Shown one piece after another: positions 11,356 through 21,215 of a stretch of DNA of 64,000 nt (positions are counted from its first letter, which is position 1; each line of letters begins with the position of its first letter). The notes beneath the pieces are model-generated. The model was not told the DNA's origin. It worked only from the letters and a program-made list of their open reading frames with translations, and made no database searches. A program made the position numbers and the translations under genes. This stretch comes from Arachis hypogaea (Eukaryota; Streptophyta; Magnoliopsida; Fabales; Fabaceae), in the NCBI RefSeq assembly GCF_003086295.3, contig NC_092050.1:148744699-148808698 (forward strand). The letters are read 5' to 3'.

Positions 11356-12175
11356 GTTATAAGTAAACCCTGGAAAGAGGTCTGGCCAACCCTATTAAAG
11401 AGGATTACTTTAACTTAGAAGGGCTCGACATGACAAAGTCAACCCAAAATGAGAAGTTATCAAAGTAGTCCCTGAAAGAGATCTGACAAAGATCCAAGAA
11501 AGAGGACTACAAATAACTTAAAGGAGACCGATACAACCAAGTCGGACTCTTACTACTTAAAAGTTATCAAAGTAGTCCCTGAAAGAGATCTGACAAAGAT
11601 CCAAGAAAGTGGACTACAAATAACTTAAAGGAGACCGATACAACCAAGTCGGACTCTTACTACTTAAAAGTTATCAAAGTAGTCCCTGAAAGAGATCTGA
11701 CAAAGATCCAAGAAAGAGGACTACAAATAACTTAAAGGAGACCGATACAACCAAGTCGGACTCTTACTACTTAAAAGTTATCAAAGTAGTCCCTGAAAGA
11801 GATCTGACAAAGATCCAAGAAAGAGGACTACAAATAACTTAAAGGAGACCGATACAACCAAGTCGGACTCTTACTACTTAAAAGTTATCAAAATAGTCCC
11901 TGAAAGAGATCTGCCTAAGATCCAAGAAAGAGGACTACAAATAACTTAAAGGAGACCGATATAACCAAGTCGGACTCCTACAATTGAAAAGTTATAAAAG
12001 TAATCCCTGAAAGAGATCAGACAAAGATCCAAGAAAGAGGATTACACAAATAACTTAAAGGAGACCGATATAACCAAGTCGGACTCCTACAACTGAAAGG
12101 CTATCAAAGCAATCCCTGGAAGATATCCGACAAAAATCCAGGAAAGAGATTACTAATATAACTTAGGAAAGGAAT
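11356..12175. repeat. 107-bp tandem repeat array inside the gypsy element
   Basis: The word CCCTGAAAGAGATCTG recurs with starts at 11470, 11577, 11684, 11791 and 11898, exactly 107 bp apart, then in slightly changed form at 12004 and 12114. A more diverged unit lies at about 11364. Central units are nearly identical (for example GAAAGAGG versus GAAAGTGG at about 11606-11613), outer ones more diverged, as expected from unequal exchange. Tandem arrays between pol and 3' LTR are known in Tat/Ogre-type elements and can seed satellites. Confidence 0.92.
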
Positions 12176-12582
12176 GCGAAAACAACTCGGAGGACTAACT
12201 TGAAGAAATCGGTTACAAATCGTCAGAAATGCAAGCCAGAATGATAACGAACCAAAAAGCAAGCTAGACCTACCTAATCACAACCACAAAGGATTCAAGA
12301 TACAAAAGTACAAAGCAATCCAAAAAAGGGTTAAGGATCCAATATTCGCAGAGAAAGAGATACCAAAGTCAAGCACAAAAAGCGCAAAATCATCCACAAG
12401 GTTATAAACAGCCTCGGAGGCCACCAAAACCTATCTCAAAAAGGATAAAGCATGCTATCATCTGTTTTTCATAAAAAGCAAAAGTGCTAAAGGCAAGCAA
12501 AAGGAAAGTGTCAGCAAAACGTAAAGAGTGTAATAAAGCCCACAGGCCGGGCCAACCACATGTCCAGAATAAATATAAAAAG

Positions 12583-14480
12583 CTAAGAATCAGAAGACTT
12601 TTTAGTAGCATCAGGAGACGGAGGCCGAGTCTGGAGAGGAACGGCATCTATCGTACCGTCATCTCGATTCAGAATCTGGCAGTCGGGATCAGAAACAGGA
12701 GGACCAACCTCGGCAGGGACAGCAGGAGTCGACACCTTGGTAGAAGCTACAGGGGGAGGATCGACATCATCCTCATCCTCGTCATCAGGGACAACCTTGC
12801 CATCCCTGACAACGTTCTCCAAACTGAAGAGACTCAGATCAGCCTCGGGAGCAATAACCCGAACTTGTGCCTTCAGGTTTTCATAGGCAGCAGTTACACT
12901 GCCAACAAGGTGACCTTGAAGTTCGGAGTAATTCTCCCGGGCATTCTCCAATTCTTCTCTTAGGCGCAACACCTCCCGGTAAGATGTCAAATAACTATCC
13001 TTGTGCCGTATAGCCGTGTCCTCGGCCAGTTTCAGAGAGCCAGCCAAGGAAGTAGATATAGCCTTCTCATTTTCTAAATCTTTTTCCAACCTGGCCACCC
13101 TTACTTCAAGCTCCCCTTTCAAATCCTTCATCCGATCAAACTCCTGTTTGGCCTCCTCCATAAAAGCTTTAGTGGCATGAAGAGGAAGACTTTGAGCAGT
13201 CCGATATAGGGCCGCCTCCATATGCGCCAACTTGATACCACTACGAGTGATGTAATCAAAATGATGAAGAATCGACGCGTCGTCTATAGGAAGAACGCCA
13301 TAAGGACCGACTTGTTGATCTACAAACTCAACTGCATCAAAGTCAGGAGCGTCAAGATTGAAAGGTTCAGCTGTCTTTTCCTTCTTACTAGGAGGGGGAC
13401 CAGGAGCCGCAACGGAAGATTGTGGAGGATTAACCTGACGAACCCGAGGGGTAGGAATGGCTCTCCTCGGCCCAGGAGAACTCGGTATAGGAGGTTTAAC
13501 CAGAGGCTGAGAAGATCCCTCTCCAGCCGCTTTGGCCGAGAGGTTTAGTGCTGCGGTCGCCTTCTTCGCCTTCTTATAGGCTCTCATAGAATCATTATTC
13601 TTCGACATCTCTGAAAAACACAAAAGAATTGTTACAACACAGGAGAAACAAAGCCCGGGAGAAAGTATAAAAATAAATCAGACAATACCCAAAGCAGCCC
13701 GAACCAACGATGGATCACTCAAAAATCTCTTTGTGTCCAGGTGGGGCGGCTTCCCCCACAAATCTTCAAGAACGACCACAAAGGCCCGCTCAAACTCACT
13801 AAGCATTTCCCATGTGTAACGTGGCACTCTTACATTCTTTTGCCACTCCAGAGGAAAAGCAGGTTCATCATTTTCATCAAGGAAAAAGGGGCGAACCCCC
13901 TCAATGGCACGGACTCGGAAGAAGTAGTTCTTAAAATCTTTAAACGACTCATCATACATAGCAAAGACTTTATGCCCCTGGGCCGACCTAAAAGAAACCC
14001 AGGAAGCTTTCTTTTTAGAGGAACCCCAGGTTTGGCCGAGACAAAAAGATAAAGGAAAAGAGTCTCGAAAGGTGTTATATCCAACTCCTGACAAAGAAGC
14101 TGAAATATTTTGATAAAACCCCAAGAGTTTGGATGTAGCTGAGATGGGGCAATGTTGCAAGACCACAACAAATCAGTTTCAAAAGCGGTAAAAGGGAAAG
14201 TAACGTTCAATTGGCTGAAAAAGTATTCATAAGCATAGAAAGAGGGACGCTCCCCCTCGACGGAAGTCGGAAAACAGACTCTCTCATCGGAATCAGGAGC
14301 AACAAGCTCATAATCACCCTCGCAGGAACCGTTAGTACAAATCCTATGGCGCTTCCTCAGCTCTGTGCAAAATTCAGCATCCACAATGGAAACACACAAC
14401 AAAATAAGGGAGTCCAGCCAATCGGACATCCCCTCGGGAACTCTGGAAGACATCTCTACAATGTTATTGCGAGAAGACAT
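12583..14480 (-). pseudogene. Antisense accessory ORF of the gypsy element, spliced, one frameshift
   Basis: Exon 1 begins at the ATG at 14480 (MSSRNNIVEMSSRVPEGMSD) and ends at 13689; exon 2 runs from 13610 to the stop at 12583-12585. The 78-bp intron (13611-13688) has GT and a pyrimidine-rich TTTTTCAG acceptor, and the split codon gives AALEMSKNND without a break. Exon 1 changes frame once between about 14000 and 14060. Exon 1 resembles the protein family annotated as 'transposase (putative), gypsy type' (HPNSWGFIKIFQLLCQELDI, then DFKNYFFRVRAIEGVRPFF). Exon 2 has a proline-rich part, a coiled coil (EVRVARLEKDLENEKAISTS through LRLREELENARENYSELQ) and an acidic DDEDEDDVD tail. Function in the family is unknown; antisense ORFs at this place are known in Tat elements. 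Confidence 0.75.
13611..13688 (-). other. Intron of the antisense ORF
   Basis: On the minus strand the intron starts GTATTGTCTGATTTATTTTT and ends TGTGTTTTTCAG. Without splicing, exon 1 would run into a stop four codons later; splicing joins the two reading frames. Inferred from sequence; no transcript evidence. Confidence 0.65.
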
Positions 14481-15582
14481 GAGGTCAACTAAATCCTACA
14501 AAGTAAAGAAAGAAGAGGGGATTACTAAAAACATCTCGGACAAGGGAAAAACAACTCAACAACGATGCAGGAAGATCACACAGAAAAGGAAAACCCCAAG
14601 ACTCAAACCAAAATCATGGGGCATCCTTTGGAGGCAATAATCAGGCAAGGTTTCCAGAAAATCCTACAGCTCTCACCCCAACATCTTACAAACAAAAGAC
14701 TTCAAACAAGCAAGCATCCCCGGAAGCATAAGTCATCACAGTCAACCAAGCAAAAAGCATTCCCAAAAAATCAAAAACACGTCAAATAAAAATCATCAAA
14801 GATACGAACTTTTGAGAAATCAGACAAAAAGCAATCAAGCAAAGCAAGGAACGGATGCAGAGTTTCTATCAGATAGTAAAAAATCAAAAGCAACAAACAA
14901 AAACCATATAAAGCCTCGACGGAAATGCCAGAGGAACACACAAAAGCCAAGAAAACGCATTTACAGCGACAAACAGATGCAGAATCACGAAAAGGTTCAA
15001 ACTTTCAAAACATGCAAAAGCAAAAGCTTCACCAAAAAACTAAAGATGAAGCTGAGAAAAAAGCAAGAAAGTTAGTACCAACCTGAAAAAGAAGCAAGAC
15101 TTCAGGGAAGGTGAAGAGAGACGGTGAAACCTGGAATCACTACCTCGAAGCAAAAGAAAAGACACGAGCAAAAGAAAACGTCGCTGGGCTGAAACGCGAA
15201 ACCACGAACTCCAGGCAGAGGCTTCAGAAAACTCAAACAAATGCCGCAACACAAAGAAAAGTTGAAAGCGAGAGAATGAAGGGGAAAATGCGAAGAAAGT
15301 TACGAAAAGGGCGAAAGAAGAGAAACCGTTTCTGGGTTTTCAAAATTAAAATAAAAAGCCAAAAGGAAACGGGACAATTAATGATAAAATTAAAAGGCAT
15401 TAAACCCTCGCACGTTCCCAAAGCACCGATATAAAAGCGCGCGCTTGTAGAGGAAAACGTTCTACATTCAAAAGTTGCTACAAAAGAAGTCGACAAAATG
15501 CTTGAGTCCGGCTTCGTTACGAGAAGGACCGAAGTCAAGGAACTCGGCCTCGACAAAGAAGACCGAGCTCAAGCAGGGGCAC
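14481..15582. other. A-rich region between antisense ORF and 3' LTR
   Basis: Strongly A-rich on the plus strand, with no ORF that resembles a protein. It must hold any promoter for the antisense ORF, but none is clear. A TATAAAAG at about 15430 is in plus orientation. The last bases (AAGCAGGGGC, 15571-15580) are the likely polypurine tract for plus-strand priming. Confidence 0.5.
15571..15582 (+). other. Polypurine tract of the gypsy element
   Basis: AAGCAGGGGCAC sits immediately before the 3' LTR, where the plus-strand primer is made. Confidence 0.6.
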
Positions 15583-16122
15583 TGTTCATACCCTGGGTCG
15601 AGCTATCCGACCTGGGATGATCAACGATGCAGCGACCGACCTGTTAAGGTCAAGCGGACCAACTTCGTTACAAAGAACTCGGCCATACCTACAGGAAAGC
15701 CCAATAAAGGGCCCAAATAGAGGAACACGACCCAAATCCAAAGGCAATCCCAGCCTATAGAGATAAAGGCGGTTCCCTTGAAGATAAGCTGACTTCACTC
15801 AAGATAAGATAAGATAAGATAGGATAACTAACTTATCTTATCAGAAAGGTCAGCCCACGCTACTATAAATACACTGGAGCACCCAGGTATAACTCATACT
15901 CTAATTCTACTAAAAACCTGCTTAATACCCTTGCTAACTTAAGCATCGGAGTCCCTTGCAGGTACCACCACCCGCCGGTGACAAGGGATCAGCAGCGTAG
16001 CCAGTCCAACAAGTCGGACTGGACAGCTCCGGCCACCATCCACCAGCCGGACACGTCATCTCCGACCAGTTCAGAAGATCTCATCCGAGATCGACCTGCA
16101 GTTTCAGGTAACCCTCGGAACA
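15583..16122 (+). repeat. 3' LTR of the gypsy element
   Basis: 540 bp, same ends and length as 5298-5837, with 5 substitutions and no indel. Followed by the CCTTG duplication and the second half of the copia-type LTR. Confidence 0.95.
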
Positions 16123-16127
16123 CCTTG
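16123..16127. repeat. Target site duplication, right copy (CCTTG)
   Basis: Matches 5293-5297 exactly. It proves that the sequences to the left and right of the gypsy element were contiguous before the insertion. Confidence 0.9.
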
Positions 16128-16669
16128 TATCCCAAAACGGAGTGACAGAGAGTTGAAGATGAAGAGAAGAAAGTGTGTTGCATGTAAAAGGAAATGGGTT
16201 ACCTTTAACCTAAGCTTGATTTGGTTTGAAATGGTTGATTAGACTTCTGAGTTTCAAGCTTGGACTTTCTCTTTCTTGCTTCTTTGATGATCACCTTAGG
16301 GAAGAAGCTTTCTCTGTCGCTTTTTCACTTTTCTGAGTTTTGTGATTTGACATGGTCAGAGAAAAAGGAACGTTGAATTGGTGAAAGCAAGTGAGAGAAA
16401 ATTTTCTTGCTGAATATCAACTCGAGCTTGGATTGTAATTTGCTTGGCCCATTTGACTTTTCAACTTTGCTTTCTTTTGGGCTTTGTTTATTTTATTAAT
16501 CCATCAGCCTTGTTTTATTTTCCATTTCCTTTGGGCTATAATTCAAGTTTTGGCCTGCAACATTTTATAAATAATTAGTAATATGTAATTTTTAATAATC
16601 AACACTAATTATTTATCTTGCCAAAAATAATGTTTGTCATCACTAATAAATTTTGTTAATTTCTTAACT

Positions 16670-16673
<4 letters not shown>

Positions 16674-16708
<35 letters not shown>
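16674..16708. repeat. (TA)n microsatellite
   Basis: About 35 bp of uninterrupted AT repeats between the split copia-type LTR and the SINE. It may be the 3' tail of the minus-strand SINE, expanded. A shorter (TA)n lies on the other side of the LTR at 4216-4230. Confidence 0.9.
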
Positions 16709-16709
<1 letters not shown>

Positions 16710-16890
16710 TTGCTAACGGTATCCCCCAACCTGACAGGTCAAGGACTAATCTGTCGCGGATCTGAACTCCATTTAAGGGTCTGCTGCTGGCCAATGAGTT
16801 GCTGCATACACAAGGCGGGATGCAAACCCCCGACACTTGCTTAAGCGGACGAGTGAGCTAACCTTTTTCTTGGGCTGGATACTAACCTTC
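16709..16890 (-). mobile_element. tRNA-derived SINE
   Basis: On the minus strand the 5' part reads GGTTAGCTCACTCGTCCGC (box A-like) and about 30 bp later GGGTTTGCATCCCGCC (box B-like), the internal RNA polymerase III promoter of a tRNA-derived SINE. The body continues with ACCCTTAAATGGAGTTCAGA and GACAGATTAGTCCTTGACC. A more diverged member with the same order lies at 63161-63332. Exact ends and duplication are unclear. Confidence 0.6.
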
Positions 16891-17595
16891 TTTTTTATCT
16901 TTTTTTAGTAAAAGACAAATAGGTCCCTGACCTTTTTTTTTTTGCGGACATTTTCGTCTCCAAAGATTAGAAAATACATTCATGTCCCTGACCCTTTCAA
17001 AATGCGGACAAATTGACCCCTCCGTTGGAGTGACTCCGTTGGACTCAACGGAAAATGCTGACGTGGCTCCCGTGGCGCTGACCTGACCGTTACGGGAGCA
17101 CACGTGGCATGTAACTTTTCAAAACAAGACATATTAGTCCTCTCATACCAAAACATGTAGCTTTTCAAAACAGGACAGATTAGTCCTACTATGCCAAAAC
17201 GATGCCGTTTCTAAGCTGTGTTTCTCAGCTCTGTCAACTGTGAACAATTCACATTAACCCCGCTTCGTTTCTTCAATCAAAACTCAAACTTTGGGTTTGA
17301 TATTAAGTATCCATAGAGTAAAAATCTCTGAGAATTCCTTCTACCTCTCCAAACCCATAACTGAAGCAAATAGGCGAAAAAAAAACTCACACGCACTTTT
17401 CTGCTTACCTTCTGGAGAAACGCTGCGACAACAACCAAGCGGTGGGATCAGCCAGTGGAGGAGCTTCGGCGACTGTGCGGCGAGTTCGACGGTGGTATTT
17501 CGTTGGGTGTGATTTTTTCTTTCTCTTTTCTTATGTAAACTTCTTTGCATGGGTCTGGTGTCCGACTATGATGATTATTTGATTGATTTATTAAA

Positions 17596-18477
17596 GGGAT
17601 AAGTACTTTTTTCGTCCCCAAGGTCTGGGGTCAAAATCAAAATCGTCCCCGAACTTTTTTTTATTAAAATCATTCTCAACGTTATAAAACGTTATAAAAT
17701 TGTCCTTTTCTATTTTTGGACCAAATTACCCTTAACTATTAATAAAAATTAAAAATAATATTAAAAAAAATAAAACTCCACCCCCCACCCACACCCATTA
17801 GCATTTCTTCGTCTCTCTCCTCTCCCCCCCCTCCCCACCCCACCCCCACCCCCACCCCAATTTCCCTTCCTCCTACACCCACCCTTAAACCCCACCCCAA
17901 ACCCTCACTCCATCACCCCCTCACCCCCGCCGCCCCGCGTCCAGCCCGCCGCCACCCCTGCGTCCAACCCGCCGCTGCCTCTTCTTCTTCTGTGAACTGG
18001 ATTTTTGATGAAATTTGTTGTTGCTGAAATTTGAATTTCTGAATTTTTTTATGAAATTTGTTGTTGTTGATGAAATCTGTTGTTGATGATGATAATGACC
18101 ATGAAGAAAGGGGCATGAGGAAGGGGGTTGGGGGTTACGGTGAGGGAGGGGATGAGGGGGTGAGGGGTAGGGGTGGGGGGGGGTTACGGTGAGGGAGTGG
18201 GTGAGGGAGGGGGGTGAGGGGTTGGGGGGGTTACGGTGAGGGAGTGAGATGAGGGTGTTGTTGCTGTTTGGTGGTGGTGGTGGTGGTGGTGGTGGTGGTG
18301 GTGAGGAAAATGAAGAGGAGAATGATGATGATGATGAGGGTATTTTGGTCCAAAAATTTGGGAAAGGATGATTTTAAAGCGTTTTTGAACGTTGAAGATG
18401 ATTTTAATAAAAAAAAAATATCGGGGACGATTTTGATTTCGACCCCAGATCTTGGGGACGAAAAAAGTATTTATCCC
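17596..18477. mobile_element. Nested MULE-like element with clean 9-bp duplication
   Basis: The inverted ends begin GGGATAAGTACTTTTTTCGT at 17596 and match the complement of the right end at 18477 over more than 100 bp (GTCCCCAAG, GGGGTC, AATCAAAATCGTCCCCGA). TTTATTAAA flanks it on both sides (17587-17595 and 18478-18486), an exact 9-bp target duplication. It is 882 bp, without transposase. It sits inside the larger inverted-repeat element, so it is the younger of the two. Confidence 0.9.
17775..18310. repeat. C-rich then G-rich low-complexity core, with (GGT)n
   Basis: 17775-17980 is made of C-runs (CCCCACCC words) and 18110-18260 of G-runs (GGGGTGAGGGG, GGGTTACGGTGAGGGAG words), then (GGT)n at 18268-18302. 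Both halves could form G-quadruplexes, on opposite strands, or pair with each other. GGTTACGGTGAGGGA is repeated three times at about 18133, 18182 and 18228. Confidence 0.8.
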
Positions 18478-19730
18478 TTTATTAAATTATGGATTTTTGT
18501 TTGTTGAAGAAGATAATGCTGAAAAATTCTTCTGTGCTTTTGAGCTACGGATTCAGTGTTCAGATGATGTTTCGCAGGGTTTTAAATGATGAACTCCAGG
18601 TGTTTGATAAAAGTTCTGTATGGATATTGTATCACGATATATTATTGAGTTCATTTGTAACAAGAATGAGTACAATAATGTATGCATATTACGGTGATCG
18701 TGTATTAGTAATAATTAACATAACAGGCTTTACAAATTACTCTCATCACATTGCATCTTATCGTGTTATATTGCTGTAGTTTGTTGTTTGATTGTGCTAT
18801 TGGGTTAGTGTGGTGGTGAGGGGTAGGAAATGGAAGATATCAAGCATATTGGAAGGCTCTATGAACAAAATAGGAAGAACATGTTAATAAAATCATGAAT
18901 TGAAAAGATAAAATAAAGAGGACCTATTTGAAATAGTTATTTATGTATTGTTCTTAAGTATATTTACTAACACTCTAACAGCAATCGTCAATGGATTTAA
19001 GGGATTAAATTGCAATGTCTGAACAAATGAGAAAATCAATGGTTTCAACTTTTATGTGACATGGATAGTTATGCATATAATTTTGCTTATTAAATATGAA
19101 ACTACTAATTTTCTCATCAATGGTTCAGATGTATTTTACTTGTATTTTAGAAGATCAGAATTGTGAATTATTAAATAGGGTCATGAAAATATCAGATTTT
19201 GACTCCTGAATGGACGGCAACCACTCCCCCTACTAGATTCTCATACTCTACTTTTTTGCCTATTTGCTTCAGTTATGGGTTTAGAGAGGTAGAAGGAATT
19301 CTCAGAAATTTTACACTAATGAATACTTAAAATCAAACCCAAAGTTTGAGTTTTGATGGAAGAAACGAAGAGGGGTTAATGGGAATTGTTCACAGTTGAC
19401 AAAGCTGAGAAACAGAGCTTAAAAACGGCGTCGTTTTGGTATAGTAGGACTAATCTGTCCTGTTTTGAAAAGTTACACGTTTTGGTGTGAGAGGACTAAT
19501 ATGTCCTGTTTTGAAAAGCTACATGCCACGTGTGCTCCCGTAACGGCCAGGTCAGCGCCACGGAAGCCATGTCAGCGTTTTCCGTTGAGTCCAACGGAGT
19601 CACTTCAACAGAGGGGTCAATTTGTCCGTGTTTTGAAAGGGTCGGGGACATGAATGTATTTCTCAATCTTTGGGAACGAAAATGTCTGCGAAAAAAAATG
19701 TCAGACCTATTTGTCCTTTATTCTTTTTTT

Positions 19731-20805
19731 TTTTTTTTGGTTTACACATTCTTTATCTTTGTTCAATAACATACTCTATTTAAATGGGCTTCTTTACGAT
19801 ATTAGTTACTGCATTTTCAGCTCTCGTAGCATTGTAGGCCTGTTTCCAGGTCCAATAATCAACAATGATTCTTTTCCCCTCCCCCTTTTTGTTAAAATGA
19901 GCTTTTTTACAAAAAAAAAAAGAAGACAAAAAGACAAAAAGCTTTTACAACCTACAGTTAAGGATTTTGTACAGAGAAGAAATTGTGATTCGCAATAGAA
20001 TTTAAAAAAAAAAAAACAGTTTTATTGGGGTTATACTGAAATTTCAATTAAAAAAAAAAAGAGAAAAGAAGCCAAATTGCAATAGAAATGGACCCAACAC
20101 ATTGGCAGTTTAATTACATTTCACTATTATTGGTGCAAAACTATGAGAATTGAGGACCATTGAATTATTCACCTTATTTAGGGCGACAAATAATAGTTTT
20201 TTCCTTTGAAATTTGGTCGACAAATAAATATCAAATTTCTATATTTTTTTTAATCATAAAAATTCTGAATTTTTGATACTATTGATTTTAAATTTTGAAA
20301 TTAATAAATAAAACCACAAAAATACCAATATCTACACCTCTAGCTAATCTCATTGGAAAGTGAAACCTAGCTTTAATACAAAGATAGAAAGACAAGAAGA
20401 AATACACATCACATAGAAAGCAGAAACAAACGTGAAACAAGAAAACTATGACCAACGCAACAAGGCATGCATGTATGTCACATCCTAATAATAACATAAA
20501 TCAAAATAAACAATAATTGGACATATAGTTAAGATGAGAACAAGGGTCTCTCCCATGGTTGGATGAATGCTTGTTTCAAGTCTAGCTAATTCCTCACATC
20601 TTCCATAAAATTATGCTTTTGCTTTTATTTGCCGCCCATCATTTTCTTCTATATATGTTTTCTCTCTTTACCTTACGTATTAATATTAGCTCACTTTTAT
20701 TATATCCATACTTGGAAATTAGAATAGCTAAGCTATCTACAGGTTTAGTGGCTAATAAGCAATTGACATCTGTCCACTTATATGACACACATTAAAATTA
20801 ATAAA
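19731..20805. other. AT-rich spacer
   Basis: No gene or named repeat is visible. It holds several A or T runs. Confidence 0.5.
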
Positions 20806-21215
20806 AATATAATTGTTTAATTTATATACTTTTTTGTTAGTTTAAACTTTTAGAAAAAATAGTGTCATACCGTAACACATCAGAATTTCTTTAACTAAAA
20901 AATCTAAAGTCTTTTGAAATTAGTTTTATAATTTCTATCATAAAACTATTTTTCTGAACAATTTAAGTTTATAGAAAAAGATATATAATAATATCTATAA
21001 CACGTTTTCTCGTGCAAAAGTCTCTTTTAAATGTGTGTAAACTTTTATCGTAGATTTATTTTTTTTTTATTAATTTGCCTTATACTAATTTTTTTTATAG
21101 GATTAAACAATGATCAAACTCTAGACGTTTCGGCCATAAAAATTTTAATACCATGTTATAAAATTACTTCTCTTAAAAATTTAAGCCAACAAGAAAAATC
21201 ACCTGAATGGTTATA
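20806..21215 (-). mobile_element. TRIM/SMART-like mini LTR element, plus an extra LTR in opposite orientation
   Basis: On the minus strand, the 5' LTR remnant ends TAATTTTATAACA at about 21144, followed by TGGTATTAAAATT, close to the TGGTATCAGAGC initiator-tRNA primer site. An internal part follows, then a second LTR begins TGTTATAGATATTATTATAT at about 21005 and ends near 20943. A further LTR-like copy in plus orientation lies at 20806-20870. Decayed. Confidence 0.55.

Larger units (their letters stand above)
5298..16122 (+). mobile_element. Ty3/gypsy LTR retrotransposon, Tat-like, complete but inactivated
   Basis: The element is 10,825 bp. It has two 540-bp LTRs, a 5-bp target duplication CCTTG (5293-5297 and 16123-16127), a primer site matching tRNA-Asp, gag, protease, reverse transcriptase, RNase H, a second archaeal-type RNase H, integrase, a long 3' non-coding part with a tandem array, and an antisense ORF. 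The double RNase H and the antisense ORF are known features of the Tat lineage of plant Ty3/gypsy elements. The LTRs differ at 5 of 540 positions (4 transitions), so insertion was recent. Seven in-frame stops and an internal deletion in RNase H make it non-autonomous. Confidence 0.93.
4234..16562 (-). repeat. Copia-type solo LTR, split by the gypsy insertion
   Basis: The two flanks of the gypsy element (4234-5297 and 16128-16562) join into one repeat of about 1.5 kb once one CCTTG copy is removed. On the minus strand it begins TGTTGCAGGCC at 16562 and ends CTACCACA at 4234, the TG...CA ends of an LTR. The end, with CCCCCTTCTCTAAGCC just inside, resembles LTR ends of legume SIRE-like copia elements (recalled, not searched). 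No primer site follows on the left and no internal region is present, so it looks like a solo LTR or fragment. Target duplications are not evident. Confidence 0.5.
16907..19721. mobile_element. MULE-like element with long terminal inverted repeats
   Basis: The left arm (16907 to about 17383) and right arm (about 19248-19721) are inverted copies of about 475 bp, for example GACAAATAGGTC at 16914 against GACCTATTTGTC at 19704, and CATAACTGAAGCAAATAGGC at 17356-17375 against its complement near 19258. Flanks show TCTTTTTTT at 16898-16906 and 19722-19730, a 9-bp duplication of the Mutator kind, though low in complexity. No transposase is present, so it is non-autonomous. The inside carries a second nested element. 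Confidence 0.8.

Noticed and set aside
12484..12963. 159-residue plus-strand ORF
   Set aside because: It is the complement of exon 2 of the antisense ORF, whose coiled coil and intron support the minus strand.
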